Source: Fumia xinanensis
Lineage (GTDB): Bacteria; Bacillota; Clostridia; Oscillospirales; Ruminococcaceae
Length of the DNA: 64,000 nt
Direction of reading: 5' to 3'
NCBI RefSeq assembly: GCF_014384905.1
Contig: NZ_JACRSV010000002.1
Location: forward strand, 124,001 to 188,000
In this document: positions 33,290 to 42,198 of the stretch, in pieces
Layout of the letters: each line of letters opens with the position of its first letter
How positions within the stretch are numbered: the stretch's first letter is position 1
Notes under the pieces: generated by a model
The model's input: only the letters and a program-made list of their open reading frames with translations
What the model was told of the DNA's origin: nothing
Database searches by the model: none
Translations under genes and position numbers: made by a program

Positions 33290-33895
33290 ATGAAATTACA
33301 GGATTTTGTTCAGGATAAACCTATTCTTGAAACGGAGCAACTTATCCTGCGCCCTCTGCGAAAAGAAGATGTTGCGGATTTGAAAGAATGGCTGGGAGAC
33401 AGTTCCGTTTACCGGTATTGGGGCAAACGTCCCGGAAAAAGCGACTTAAATCCAGAATTACTTTTCCAAAAGCCAGAGAAACCTACGAAAAGTTTTCATT
33501 GGGGTGTTGTACACAAACAGGATAATAAAGTTATTGGCGATATGTGGGTATATCTCATTGAGAATGACCGCATGGCAAAAGTGGCATTTCGCCTTTCACC
33601 TGCCTATCAAGGTAATAGACTTATGACAGAAGCACTGGCGAGAGCAGCTATCTTCTGCTTTGAAGAAACGGAATTACAGCGTTTATGGGCGGATGTTCAT
33701 GTACAAAATATTGCATCGTATAAAACTTTGGAAAAAGCAGGCTTCAAGCGCGAGGGCCTTATCCGTGAGGGTAAGATGGTAAACACATACTGCGATTACT
33801 ATTTGTACGGTATGACTAAAGCTGATTATATTGAAATCACCGATAAGGGGCTACCCCCTTATTGGCACTGCGAACGCTTTTTCCGAAAGAATTAA
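33290..33895 (+). CDS. GNAT acetyltransferase (RimJ/RimL-like)
   Basis: A 201-residue N-acetyltransferase. The opening LETEQLILRPLRKEDVADLKEWL, the acetyl-CoA loop region LSPAYQGNRLMTEALARAAIFCFEET, and LWADVHVQNIASYKTLEKAGFKREGLIREG are typical of the RimJ/RimL group that acetylates protein N-termini or small amines. It starts 10 bases after trmO with GGGGGCG upstream. Its last 125 bases and the sequence after its stop are duplicated at 37605-37745. A perfect 9-bp hairpin (CTGCCGGAC/GTCCGGCAG, 33908-33948) follows. Confidence 0.85.
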   Translation: MKLQDFVQDKPILETEQLILRPLRKEDVADLKEWLGDSSVYRYWGKRPGKSDLNPELLFQKPEKPTKSFHWGVVHKQDNKVIGDMWVYLIENDRMAKVAFRLSPAYQGNRLMTEALARAAIFCFEETELQRLWADVHVQNIASYKTLEKAGFKREGLIREGKMVNTYCDYYLYGMTKADYIEITDKGLPPYWHCERFFRKN

Positions 33896-33908
33896 ATCCA
33901 TATAGCCC
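33768..33908 (+). repeat. 141-bp repeat, intact copy inside the GNAT gene
   Basis: Matches 37605-37745 base for base in length, without gaps, with about a dozen substitutions. It covers the C-terminal coding part of the acetyltransferase and 13 bases after its stop. Confidence 0.85.
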
Positions 33909-34181
33909 CTGCCGGACGACGGCAAAAGAAAAAAGCCGCTGTCCGGCAGCTTTTATCCCATGTTCTGATTTTTACGGCGGTTTTGAACAAATCAAGACCG
34001 CCGTAAAGTGAAAATAGCTATTGTCTGAATCGCATTAGCCGCACTTATATTATTGACATGAATAGAGCATATATCCACAAAGAGTTTTCTATAATCTCTG
34101 CAAAGGACTTGACAGGCGAACAAAAAGTAGCTAAAATAGAAAGAGAACAAACGGTAGCCAAACAGAAAGGAGTTTAAGACT

Positions 34182-34622
34182 ATGTTAAAACTGTACTTTG
34201 GGAACAGCGTTGCAATTATCAGTACGCTTTTGCTGGGGGCAAATCTCGGCTATATAATATGGGGATATTTAAACCGAGCGGCAATCCAAAAATGGGGTAT
34301 GATTATTCTACTCTTTATCCTGCTTCACGGTACGTTGTGGTATTTTACGAACGTCCGCGATCTGTATTCCAACTCTATTATCTATGCTACTGATGGCAGT
34401 GTAGGAATGGAGCTGTTTTCCGTTAGCAGCATTCAATCCATTGTCTTTTGGGTGGCAAGTGTGATTATATGGGTGCTTGGGATAATATCAATCTTCAAAC
34501 CGGTATACAGGCAAAATATTTTTTTCATTATTGCTGTTGTGAGTATTGTTCAAATTGCATTTATTGAGGGTTCTCGTATATGGCTTTACAATTCTGTTCC
34601 TACTCGTTTTGATTATATGTAA
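34182..34622 (+). CDS. Small integral membrane protein
   Basis: A 146-residue protein with four likely membrane helices (about 8-28, 39-57, 82-104 and 113-131). The ribosome site AAAGGAG is a little distant. Followed after 13 bases by a TetR regulator and a flavodoxin-like gene, forming a three-gene unit. No family recognised; a sensor or transporter accessory role would fit the context but is unproven. Confidence 0.75.
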   Translation: MLKLYFGNSVAIISTLLLGANLGYIIWGYLNRAAIQKWGMIILLFILLHGTLWYFTNVRDLYSNSIIYATDGSVGMELFSVSSIQSIVFWVASVIIWVLGIISIFKPVYRQNIFFIIAVVSIVQIAFIEGSRIWLYNSVPTRFDYM

Positions 34623-34635
34623 GTGAGGTATTGGC

Positions 34636-35265
34636 ATGGCGAAAAGAAATACGAAAGAAACCATTTTATTTGAATCACTAAAGCTGTTTGCTGATAAAGG
34701 CTATGACGGTGTAACAGTGCGTGACATTGCGGCAGAAGTCGGAATTAAGCAAAGCTCTTTATACAAGCATTACAAAAGCAAGCAAGAAATCTTTGATACG
34801 TTGGTAGACACAATGCAATCACGTTTTAGGGATGCGGCTACTTCTTTTCAGCTTCCAAATGGCGAATTGCGAGAAATGGCAAGGGAATACGCAACAGGTG
34901 GCAACGAGGTTTTGAAAAAAATTAGTAGTGATATTTTTTGTTTTTACTTGAAAGATCCCTATGCCTCACAGTTTCGTAAAATGCTTTCCATTGAGAAATA
35001 CAAAAATGAGGAAATAGACCGCATATATCGAGAAGTTTATATTGATACTGCTATTTCGTATCAAGCTAGACTATTTGAAGAAATGATAAAACAAGGCTTC
35101 ATGCGGCAAGCCAGTCCCGAAGTCATGGCTTTACAATTCTTTTCGCCGATTTTTCTTTTGCTAAATAAATATGACGGCATTGCTGAAAAGGAAAAAGAGG
35201 CAAAAGAAATATTGGGAAAACATATAGAACAGTTTGACATGATTTACCGTAAGGAGGCAATTTAA
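34636..35265 (+). CDS. TetR/AcrR-family transcriptional regulator
   Basis: A 209-residue regulator. The N-terminal helix-turn-helix is clear (LFADKGYDGVTVRDIAAEVGIKQSSLYKHYKSKQEIFDTLV, residues 14-54). The helical ligand domain has no recognisable subfamily. The stop codon shares one base with the ATG of the flavodoxin gene (TAATG), so the regulator and its presumed target are co-expressed. Confidence 0.9.
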   Translation: MAKRNTKETILFESLKLFADKGYDGVTVRDIAAEVGIKQSSLYKHYKSKQEIFDTLVDTMQSRFRDAATSFQLPNGELREMAREYATGGNEVLKKISSDIFCFYLKDPYASQFRKMLSIEKYKNEEIDRIYREVYIDTAISYQARLFEEMIKQGFMRQASPEVMALQFFSPIFLLLNKYDGIAEKEKEAKEILGKHIEQFDMIYRKEAI

Positions 35266-35750
35266 TGAAAACTGCAATCGTGTACGCCACAAAATACGGC
35301 TGTACAAAAGAATGCGCAGAAATCCTAAAGACTTATCTTCATGGTGAAGTAAACATACTTTCAGCAAAAGCAGATAAAATCAATCTGTCTCAATATGACG
35401 CTGTTTTTATTGGCGGTTCTGTGTATATGGGTAAAATCCAAAAAGAAATTAGGCAATTTTGTAAACGCAATCTAAAACAGCTATTACACATGAAGATTGG
35501 ATTGTTCGTTTGTTGCTATACCCCGAAAGATACAGAGGGATTTTTTGAAACACTTTACCCAATAGAGCTAATAAACCATGCTTCCTATGTAACCTCAGTC
35601 GGCGGCAAGATGGACTACGAAAAAATGAATGTTCTATATAGAAAATTGTTTCATTCTCTGAAAAAGATTGACGGCTTTAATGAGGGATTTACTGAACCAG
35701 AAATAAACGAGAGTGAAATAAAAAAATTAGCAGAAACAGTTAATAAGTAA
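35265..35750 (+). CDS. Flavodoxin-domain protein (HemG-like fold)
   Basis: A 161-residue FMN-binding protein. The phosphate loop is ATKYGCTKECA at the end of the first strand, followed by YDAVFIGGSVYMGKIQKEIRQF and CCYTPKD, as in protoporphyrinogen-oxidase-like flavodoxins. The size fits a single-domain protein. Being coupled to a TetR gene, it may serve a stress-regulated redox step. Its substrate is unknown. Confidence 0.85.
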   Translation: MKTAIVYATKYGCTKECAEILKTYLHGEVNILSAKADKINLSQYDAVFIGGSVYMGKIQKEIRQFCKRNLKQLLHMKIGLFVCCYTPKDTEGFFETLYPIELINHASYVTSVGGKMDYEKMNVLYRKLFHSLKKIDGFNEGFTEPEINESEIKKLAETVNK

Positions 35751-35894
35751 CACACATTATTTCTTTACGAATTGAGGTGGTTTAAGGTTTCTATTTTACA
35801 AAGTGCATTTTCCTAATCAAAAAGCGCATTGCGTGAAAAGCCCGGCAAAAAATAAAATGATATAATTTGAACATCAAATATAGGAGGTGCCGCA

Positions 35895-36824
35895 ATGCAC
35901 GCATATGAAGCAATCGAACAATCCTTGACTTATATCGAGGAACACCTGACAAAAGAAATTTCAACGGAAGAACTGGCAAATACTGTAGGTCTGTCCCCCT
36001 TTTATTTTCAGCGCTTGTTCAAGCGGCTGGTAAATAAACCGGTTCAGGAATATGTGAAGCTCCGCCGTCTGGCAAAGGTTATTGAAAATCTGAAAAGTAC
36101 CGAACAGAGGATTCTTGACGTTGCCCTGGACTATGGCTTTTCAAGCCATGCGAATTTTACACGGGCTTTCAAGGAAACGTATGGGATTACGCCTGAAAGC
36201 TACAGGAGGGATTTACCAATGCTCAATACATTTGACAAGCCGGAAGTTTCCATGAATTATGTTTTAGTAGACGAAGGGGTTCCGCTGGTGGTAGGAGATA
36301 TCGTCCTGGAGATCCAGAGAAAGACATTGGAAAAACCGGAAATTTATTTCGGTCTGGAAACGGAAGTTCGCATTTCTGAACAAATACCGGTTGGTGAAAG
36401 CACAGGTGTAGATGTGCCAGGACAGCTTTGGAAGCGTTATCACATGGAGAAGGCTTCAATCGAAGCCAATCTAAATACTACTGTAGAAATGGGAATGTCC
36501 CATACGGAAGGTACTGCACAAAACCTTTTCACTTATTTTGCAGGTGGCCTTGTTCAAAATATTCCGGATCGGCTGCAGGATGGGTTTGTTGAGAGAGAAC
36601 TCTCGGCAGGAGAATACATCGTTTGCAGAGTCGAAGCAGAAAATTTTGAGGATTTGGTAACGGTCGCTTTAGATCAGGCCAGCAAATACCTTTTTGGTAT
36701 ATGGCTGCCCCGCCACAATTTAACCACGGAGCCTTTCTCGGCAGAAAAGTATTACCGTGACTTGGAGGGTATGGCTTGTATGGGAATTTGGGTTAAGCCT
36801 CTGCCGCTGGAAAATAAATGCTAA
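35895..36824 (+). CDS. AraC-family regulator with GyrI-like domain
   Basis: A 309-residue regulator. The N-terminal double helix-turn-helix (about 5-105) is typical of AraC: EELANTVGLSPFYFQRLFKRLVNKPVQEYVKLRRL and ILDVALDYGFSSHANFTRAFKETYGITPESYR. It is followed by an integron-type/GyrI effector-binding domain (about 130-307). Ribosome site GGAGGTG. The order (DNA-binding first) is like Rob and SoxS-related regulators of drug response. The DUF3788 gene follows after 13 bases. Confidence 0.9.
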   Translation: MHAYEAIEQSLTYIEEHLTKEISTEELANTVGLSPFYFQRLFKRLVNKPVQEYVKLRRLAKVIENLKSTEQRILDVALDYGFSSHANFTRAFKETYGITPESYRRDLPMLNTFDKPEVSMNYVLVDEGVPLVVGDIVLEIQRKTLEKPEIYFGLETEVRISEQIPVGESTGVDVPGQLWKRYHMEKASIEANLNTTVEMGMSHTEGTAQNLFTYFAGGLVQNIPDRLQDGFVERELSAGEYIVCRVEAENFEDLVTVALDQASKYLFGIWLPRHNLTTEPFSAEKYYRDLEGMACMGIWVKPLPLENKC

Positions 36825-36837
36825 GGGAGAATTTATA

Positions 36838-37266
36838 ATGGATTGGAATGTGCTATATTCAAATGAAAAATCTCCATCGCTGGAGCAAGTCACAGAATAC
36901 ATTAACAATCCGTTATGGATAGATTTTAATAACCGTATCCAGTCCGCCTATCGGATTGAACCCTGCGTGGAACACAGTTGTTGTTCCATGCAGGCAGGCT
37001 GGAATATTAAGTATAAAAAAGGTGGAAAGTCTCTTTGTACGCTCTATCCAATGCAAGGCTATTTTATCGCTCTCGTGGTTGTAGGAAGTCATGAACTTAC
37101 GGAGGCAGAGTTTCTTATGCCGCAATGTTCCGACTATGTGCAGACAGTATTCAAAAACACGAAAACCGGTAATGGACAGAAATGGTTGATGCTGGATGTA
37201 CGGGATAGAGGAATTATGGATGATGTATTTAGACTCATCAATCTCAGGAAGCGTATACCGTCATAA
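36838..37266 (+). CDS. DUF3788-like protein
   Basis: A 142-residue protein that I place in the DUF3788 family from its pattern: PSLEQVTEYINNPLWIDFNNRI, then YRIEPCVEHSCCSMQAGWNIKYKKGGKSLCTLYP and FIALVVVGSHE. I start it at ATG 36838 with AAGGGAG upstream; a longer frame reads back into the AraC gene. Proteins of this family often accompany AraC/GyrI regulators. Function unknown. Confidence 0.78.
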   Translation: MDWNVLYSNEKSPSLEQVTEYINNPLWIDFNNRIQSAYRIEPCVEHSCCSMQAGWNIKYKKGGKSLCTLYPMQGYFIALVVVGSHELTEAEFLMPQCSDYVQTVFKNTKTGNGQKWLMLDVRDRGIMDDVFRLINLRKRIPS

Positions 37267-37341
37267 CAGGAAATATTATGGATTAACCTGCCATACACTT
37301 GTCAAGTTTTTTGCGTTATAATAAAGACGGAGGTGTACGGT

Positions 37342-37584
37342 ATGCAGATGAAAAGGCTGTTTCAAATTGTTTACTATTTATTGGAAAACGGAAAATCCTC
37401 GGCTCCTGAACTGGCAAACAAATTCGAGGTTTCTACTCGGACCATTTACAGAGATTTAGATAGCATTAGTGCGGCAGGAATCCCAATTTATGCTACACAG
37501 GGAAAAGGCGGCGGTATCTCTTTGGAAGAATCATTACCTTTTCTTATTTGGGCAGTAACGGCCAGTATTTATCTCGCTCTGTGA
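37342..37584 (+). pseudogene. Truncated DeoR/WYL-type transcriptional regulator
   Basis: Only the first 75 or so residues of a helix-turn-helix/WYL regulator remain: MKRLFQIVYYLLENGKSSAPELANKFEVSTRTIYRDLDSISAAGIPIYATQGKGGGISL. A full-length relative has about 300 residues. The ATG at 37342 is 9 bases after GGAGG. Coding potential breaks off near 37560 and the frame closes at a chance stop. The duplicated tail of the GNAT gene begins 20 bases later, marking the rearrangement point. Confidence 0.85.
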
Positions 37585-37604
37585 AGCCGCTTAAATTGAT
37601 CTTC

Positions 37605-37745
37605 AGGGTAAAATGGTAAACACATACTGCGATTACTATTTGTACGGTATGATTAAAGCTGATGATATTGAAATCACCGATAAGGGGCTGCCTCCTTACG
37701 AGCACTGTGAACGCTTTTTCCGAAAGAGCTAAATCCATATAGCCC
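37605..37745 (+). pseudogene. Duplicated 3-prime fragment of the GNAT gene
   Basis: An orphan copy of the last 41 codons of the acetyltransferase at 33290-33895 plus bases after its stop. It has no start region. It is fused to the end of the truncated WYL gene. Substitutions show it is not brand new. Confidence 0.85.
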
Positions 37746-37955
37746 AATCTGCAACGGCTGAAGAATACCGGCAGAGTGAACGCCTTGTTCAAAGATAATA
37801 TGCTGCTCTGGCGACAGGCACAGGGGGATAAACAGATCATTGTCACCTGTCCCGGAGTAGATGTTCCTGGGCATATGATATATGAAAAGACAGCAAGAAT
37901 AATGAAAAGCGGCATGATTCGCTTTGTTATAATGAAAGCAGAAAGGAGGGAAACC
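37746..37955 (+). other. Remnant coding-like sequence and promoter of the AraC-GNAT gene
   Basis: The stretch reads in frame as NALFKDNMLLWRQAQGDKQ and on toward PGVDVPGHMIYEKTAR without a start, probably the tail of a lost gene. An extended -10, TGTTATAAT (37925-37933), precedes the AraC-GNAT gene by 23 bases. Confidence 0.45.
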
Positions 37956-38810
37956 ATGAACAGCTATAAAGTTGAGAATATAGCGGCAGTGATTTCTTAC
38001 ATTGAAGCGCATCTCAATGAAAAATTAGATTTAGACACTGTTGCAAATGCGGTTTGCTATTCCAAGTACCATCTGCACCGAATGTTCACAGATACAGTTG
38101 GGATCACACTTCACGACTATATCCAGCGCAGGCAGCTGACCGAGGCGGCAAAGCTATTGGTGTTTTCTAAAAAGCCGATTATCGAAATTGCGCTGATTGC
38201 TGGCTATGGGAGTCAACAGGCATTTACTTCCATCTTCAAATCCATGTATAAGCAAACGCCGCTGGAATATAGACAAAACGAAGTCTTTTATCCTTTGCAA
38301 CTGGAATTTACATTGAACAAAAATCCAACTGTTCCTGATACGATCATGCAAGAGATTTCTTATGCTACGCTGGCAGATATTCCCGACTGGATGAATTTTA
38401 TTAAACTTGTCATTGACGGTTTTCCCTGCCTTGACGAAAGTTCCCATCTGGAACAAGTCAGGCAATATGTCGGACAGCGGCAAGCCCTTATTATGCGGGA
38501 TGGCTCAACCATAATTGGAGCCGCTGCATTTTCCCATCAGACCGGAAGCATCGACTTTCTGGCTGTACATCCGCAATACCGGCATTATGGAGTGGCAAAG
38601 GCTTTCCTTGACTTTATGATGTGCAATATATTTGTAGGTCATGAAATCAGTATTACTACTTTCCGCGAGGGAGATAAAGCTGATACGGGACAGAGAGAGG
38701 ACTATAAACGTCTGGGTTTTGCCGAGTCAGAGCTTCTCACTGAATTTGGCTATCCCACCCAGCGGCTCATTCTACCACCAAAACAGGAGAAAGGCGACGA
38801 TGAACGATAA
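37956..38810 (+). CDS. AraC-type DNA-binding domain fused to a GNAT domain
   Basis: A 284-residue fusion. Residues 5-105 form an AraC double helix-turn-helix (NAVCYSKYHLHRMFTDTVGITLHDYIQRRQLTEAAKLL and IIEIALIAGYGSQQAFTSIFKSMYKQTPLEYR). Residues 125-275 form a GNAT-like domain with IIGAAAFSHQTGSIDFLAVHPQYRHYGVAKAFLDFMM, where the acetyl-CoA loop Q/RxxGxA is RHYGVA. I start at ATG 37956 (AAAGGAGGG, 5 bases spacing) rather than the longer frame. Its last 11 bases overlap the MATE gene, so it probably controls that pump. Confidence 0.85.
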   Translation: MNSYKVENIAAVISYIEAHLNEKLDLDTVANAVCYSKYHLHRMFTDTVGITLHDYIQRRQLTEAAKLLVFSKKPIIEIALIAGYGSQQAFTSIFKSMYKQTPLEYRQNEVFYPLQLEFTLNKNPTVPDTIMQEISYATLADIPDWMNFIKLVIDGFPCLDESSHLEQVRQYVGQRQALIMRDGSTIIGAAAFSHQTGSIDFLAVHPQYRHYGVAKAFLDFMMCNIFVGHEISITTFREGDKADTGQREDYKRLGFAESELLTEFGYPTQRLILPPKQEKGDDER

Positions 38811-40128
38811 CATTTTAGATCAAAAATGGAGTGCGGCATCGCTTCTGCGATTTGCATTTCCTACCATCGTAATGATGATTTTTATGGGACTATACACCAT
38901 TGTAGATACGATCTTTGTGGCACAGTTTGTGAATACGGATGCGCTTTCTTCTATCAATATCGTGTGCCCCATTATCAACATCACGGTGGGACTGGCTACC
39001 ATGATTGCAACGGGCGGAAACGCGATTGTTTCCCGAAAAATGGGGGCAGGTAAAAATCAGGAGGCAAAGGAAGATTTCACCTTGCTTATTATCACAGGTG
39101 CGGTGATTGGGTTTCTCATTCTTTTGGGTGGGACGATCTGGATTGACAACATTATTTATGCTCTTGGTGCCAGTAATCTGCTCTTTCCCTATTGCAAAGA
39201 TTATCTCATGGTGCTGTTTCTATTCATTCCAGCCAATATACTGCAAACGCTGTTTTCAAACCTGTTTGTGACGGCTGGAAAACCGGGCCTTGGTTTTGGG
39301 CTGTCTGTCCTGGCGGGCGTGGCAAATATAATTTTGGATTATATCTTCATTGTCCCCTGTGGTCTGGGTATCCAAGGCGCAGCTTTGGGGACAGGCTTTG
39401 GTTATCTGATTCCCACAGTCACTGGGCTGGCATATTTTGCTCGGAACAAAGGAACGCTGTCTTTCACAAGGCCAAAATTGAAATTGGCAGTCATCGGAGA
39501 AAGCTGTTTTAACGGCTCCTCTGAAATGGTAGGCCAGTTGGCAACAGCCGTCACAACATTTTTGTTCAACCGCACTATGATGAACCTGCTGGGAGAGGAT
39601 GGCGTTGCGGCAATCACGATTATTATTTACTCTCAATTCCTGCTGAACACGCTGTATATCGGCTACTCTATGGGAATAGCACCTATCATCGGATTTAACT
39701 ATGGAAACAGGAATGAGGTTCAGCAAAAAAAGGTTTTCTCTATCAGTATGCGGTTTATTGCGGCGGCATCGGTGCTGATATTTGCGGTTTCCATGTTTGG
39801 AGGCTCCTATATTGTACGGCTGTTTGCGGATGATACATCGGAAGTCTATCAAATTGCGGCGAATGGTTTCACTATTTTTTCATATAGCTTTCTATTCTGC
39901 GGTTTGAATAATTTTACATCCGCAATGTTTACAGCATTGTCAAACGGAAAAGTATCTGCAGTTCTTTCCTTTTTGCGGACATTCGGCCTGCTAGCTGGGG
40001 GTATCTTGCTGCTGCCTCACATTTGGGGAATAACAGGAGTATGGCTGGCTGTACCTGTCGCAGAGGGAATTATGTTTGTCGTATCTGCCATCTGCCTGAT
40101 ACATTACAGGAAAAAATATTCTTATTAA
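38800..40128 (+). CDS. MATE-family efflux transporter
   Basis: A sodium- or proton-driven multidrug exporter of 442 residues, the usual size, with 12 hydrophobic segments. It has the N-terminal hallmark WSAASLLRFAFPTIVMMIFMGLYTIVDTIFVAQFV and the repeat-half signature GYSMGIAPIIGFNYGNRN. The ATG at 38800 lies in the overlap with the AraC-GNAT regulator. Closest in style to MepA-like pumps. Drug range unknown. Confidence 0.92.
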   Translation: MNDNILDQKWSAASLLRFAFPTIVMMIFMGLYTIVDTIFVAQFVNTDALSSINIVCPIINITVGLATMIATGGNAIVSRKMGAGKNQEAKEDFTLLIITGAVIGFLILLGGTIWIDNIIYALGASNLLFPYCKDYLMVLFLFIPANILQTLFSNLFVTAGKPGLGFGLSVLAGVANIILDYIFIVPCGLGIQGAALGTGFGYLIPTVTGLAYFARNKGTLSFTRPKLKLAVIGESCFNGSSEMVGQLATAVTTFLFNRTMMNLLGEDGVAAITIIIYSQFLLNTLYIGYSMGIAPIIGFNYGNRNEVQQKKVFSISMRFIAAASVLIFAVSMFGGSYIVRLFADDTSEVYQIAANGFTIFSYSFLFCGLNNFTSAMFTALSNGKVSAVLSFLRTFGLLAGGILLLPHIWGITGVWLAVPVAEGIMFVVSAICLIHYRKKYSY

Positions 40129-40251
40129 ACAAGAAACTGTTTCCGTATTATAAGGGGATATGTTTTTATATAGTCAAGCTAACAGTGACGAATGACAACT
40201 TTATTCAGTCGAAATGAAAGCACAAATACCTACACTGATGGAGGTGACGAC

Positions 40252-40757
40252 ATGGGAAATTAGCTGTATTTGATATATCAGAACCGGGCGGCATAATTGC
40301 AGAAAAGCTGCTCATGTTGTTAAGCACCCGTCAGCGTCAGGAATTGGTAAACTATCTTCTCGATTCCCAGAAACAACAAAATAATCTTGCTGACAGCCAA
40401 TGTATCATTTCCGAAACTTATAAGTTGCAGACAGTCATTGATGAACCGTTTATAGAGATTCGCATAGGTGATTTATACTTCTGCCAGGAACAACGGCTTG
40501 TATGTATTGGCGAGCAGATAATTGAATTAACCGCTAAGGAATTTGACATCCTTGCTTTGTTAATCGCTCACCCGAAGCGTGTATTTACTTATGAGTTGAT
40601 TATGGAATTGGTCTGGAATGAGGATTATTCGCTCTATTCCCGAAAAGCAGTCAATAACCATGTGAGTAATCTGCAGAGAAAACTGAAAGTTACACAGGAT
40701 TCTCCAGGCTACATCAAAAGTGTTGTCAGCGTTGGTTATAAATTTGAAGTGCCGTAA
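40252..40757 (+). pseudogene. OmpR-type winged-helix regulator with an upstream frameshift
   Basis: A standalone DNA-binding domain of the OmpR/PhoB class: LTAKEFDILALLIAHPKRVFTYELIMELVW and NNHVSNLQRKLKVTQDSPGYIKSVVSVGYKFE. An intact frame exists only from ATG 40314 (147 residues), which has no good ribosome site. GGAGGTGACGAC with ATG 40252 lies upstream in another frame. Adding one base near 40258 joins them as MGKLAVFDISEPGGIIAEKLL. So the gene probably lost a base, or its start is regulated by slippage. There is no receiver domain. Such short regulators are common in mobile elements of gut Firmicutes. Confidence 0.7.
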
Positions 40758-41447
40758 TATAGACCACAATGTAAGATTTTGCTTGCCCTGTGGCCTTTAT
40801 TAGATATGGTAGGTGGTGAAGGAACATTAGGGAGACTTTACAGCTTGTGCTGCAAGGGAAAATTATCCCGAACATTTCTTTCAAAAATGCCTCTGTCGCT
40901 GGCTTTCTATGATGTATTCGGGATAATCAGACTTTCGGGATAACCATTTTTGTTCCGCTTTTCGTATGCCTTTACAATGGACGCACAAATTTACCGACAA
41001 GTAACCTTGACATTATGCTGTCAAGGTTCAAGAAAGGCAATCCATAACCATGTGAGTAAACTTTGGAAGAAACTAAGGTTTGAGCCTGATCTGCCAAATT
41101 ACGTCGAGAGCGTTGCCGGAATCGGTTATAAATTTGAATATCTGTCTGCTCCATAAAATCCGTCGTAGGAACAACTGCGGCGAATTTTTTTGCAAATTTT
41201 TATTCAGACGGCAACTTTCCCCTAAAAAATGTACAGATATATGAGGGGATTATTTTATAACAACTTACCTGTACACGGCAATTATGAATTTTTTGTGAAA
41301 TTTGCAAAATGCCCCCGTAATTTCGTCTCAAAAATGAATTGAACAATAGAAAGATATTTTTTGTGCAAAATTGACCGTCCTATTTCCCCTCAAAAATGAA
41401 ATGTATAGTAGAGGGACATTTTTTTACGGTAAGAAGGAGGTGTTTTT
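40758..41447 (+). other. Low-coding region with regulator remnant and repeats
   Basis: It contains an inverted repeat ATTATCCCGAA/TTCGGGATAAT (about 40862-40926) and a broken winged-helix gene (separate entry). It also has a direct repeat of CTCAAAAATGAA (near 41329 and 41389), each followed by TAG-A and a T run, just upstream of the Cys-rich VLP gene. No intact gene. Confidence 0.5.
40998..41156 (+). pseudogene. Remnant of a second OmpR-type winged helix
   Basis: The stretch KAIHNHVSKLWKKLRFEPDLPNYVESVAGIGYKFEYL closely matches the end of the neighbouring winged-helix gene (NNHVSNLQRKLKVTQDSPGYIKSVVSVGYKFEVP). Everything before it is missing or scrambled. Confidence 0.75.
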
Positions 41448-41831
41448 ATCCACAATCAGATTCCGGTGATGAATTATCCGCAGTACCGCCGGATGCGTAA
41501 ACTGGTACACGAGTGCTGCAACTACGATAACGGAAACTGTATTCTTCTGGACGACGGGGAGGAATGTGTCTGTGTCCAGAGTATTTCCTATTCGCTTCTC
41601 TGCAAATGGTTCCGCTGCGCTGTCCTGCCGCTGGACAGGCCATTGGAAACGGCGTTGCTGTTCCAGGAGGAATTAAAACGCTGCGTGGTCTGCGGCCAAT
41701 CATTCCTTCCCGGTTCCAACCGGGCGAAATACTGTAAGCTCTGTGCAAAGAAAATCCACCGCGGACAGAAAACAGCCAGCGACAGGAAAAGGCGGCTCCT
41801 ATGCGGACAATTAGAAGCAAAAAAGCCTTGA
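41448..41831 (+). CDS. Cysteine-rich VLP-type protein of a mobile element
   Basis: A 120-130-residue protein with conserved cysteine clusters (RKLVHECCNYDNGNCILLDDGEECVCVQ; LLCKWFRCAVLPLD; CVVCGQSFLPGSNRAKYCKLCAKK), the pattern of the Cys-rich VLP family found on conjugative and mobilisable elements. The last part is a zinc ribbon. The only strong ribosome site, AAGGAGG at 41434, fits an in-frame ATC at 41448; the first in-frame GTG/ATG (41466/41469) is too far from it. I therefore give 41448 as the likelier start, though this would be a rare codon. First recognisable gene of the outer element. Confidence 0.75.
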   Translation: MHNQIPVMNYPQYRRMRKLVHECCNYDNGNCILLDDGEECVCVQSISYSLLCKWFRCAVLPLDRPLETALLFQEELKRCVVCGQSFLPGSNRAKYCKLCAKKIHRGQKTASDRKRRLLCGQLEAKKP

Positions 41832-42198
41832 GATTATTGGCGTTTCAGGCTGCGGTCAACGGGTATGAGGGATATATCCCCTGCTCCCCTCTAAAACCTG
41901 TTTTTAACTGTCCGCAGGACGATTTTGACCTAAACGGGATTTTCCCATTCAGGTGTTGATTTCTACTTTGCCAATTTACCGCTTTTGCCATTTCCTCCTA
42001 TATGGGATTCTCCAATACTGGATTCTCAGAGACTGGAAAACCTGACGCTCCGGACAGCCCTGTTCCTCTCTTTCCGGCGATGGATTTCCAGATAGTCTTG
42101 ACGACCCATATTTAGATGGAAATTAAAGAGAAGAAGTTAATAACAAGATAGTCAATATCAATCCAATCAATCAGGGATGGATTGATGGAAAGGAGTAT
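41832..42198 (+). other. Gene-free spacer before the RepA-like gene
   Basis: No gene seen. It includes tandem-like GGATTCTCC/GGATTCTCA near 42006 and 42020 and an A+T-rich lead-in to the ribosome site of the next gene. Confidence 0.4.
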
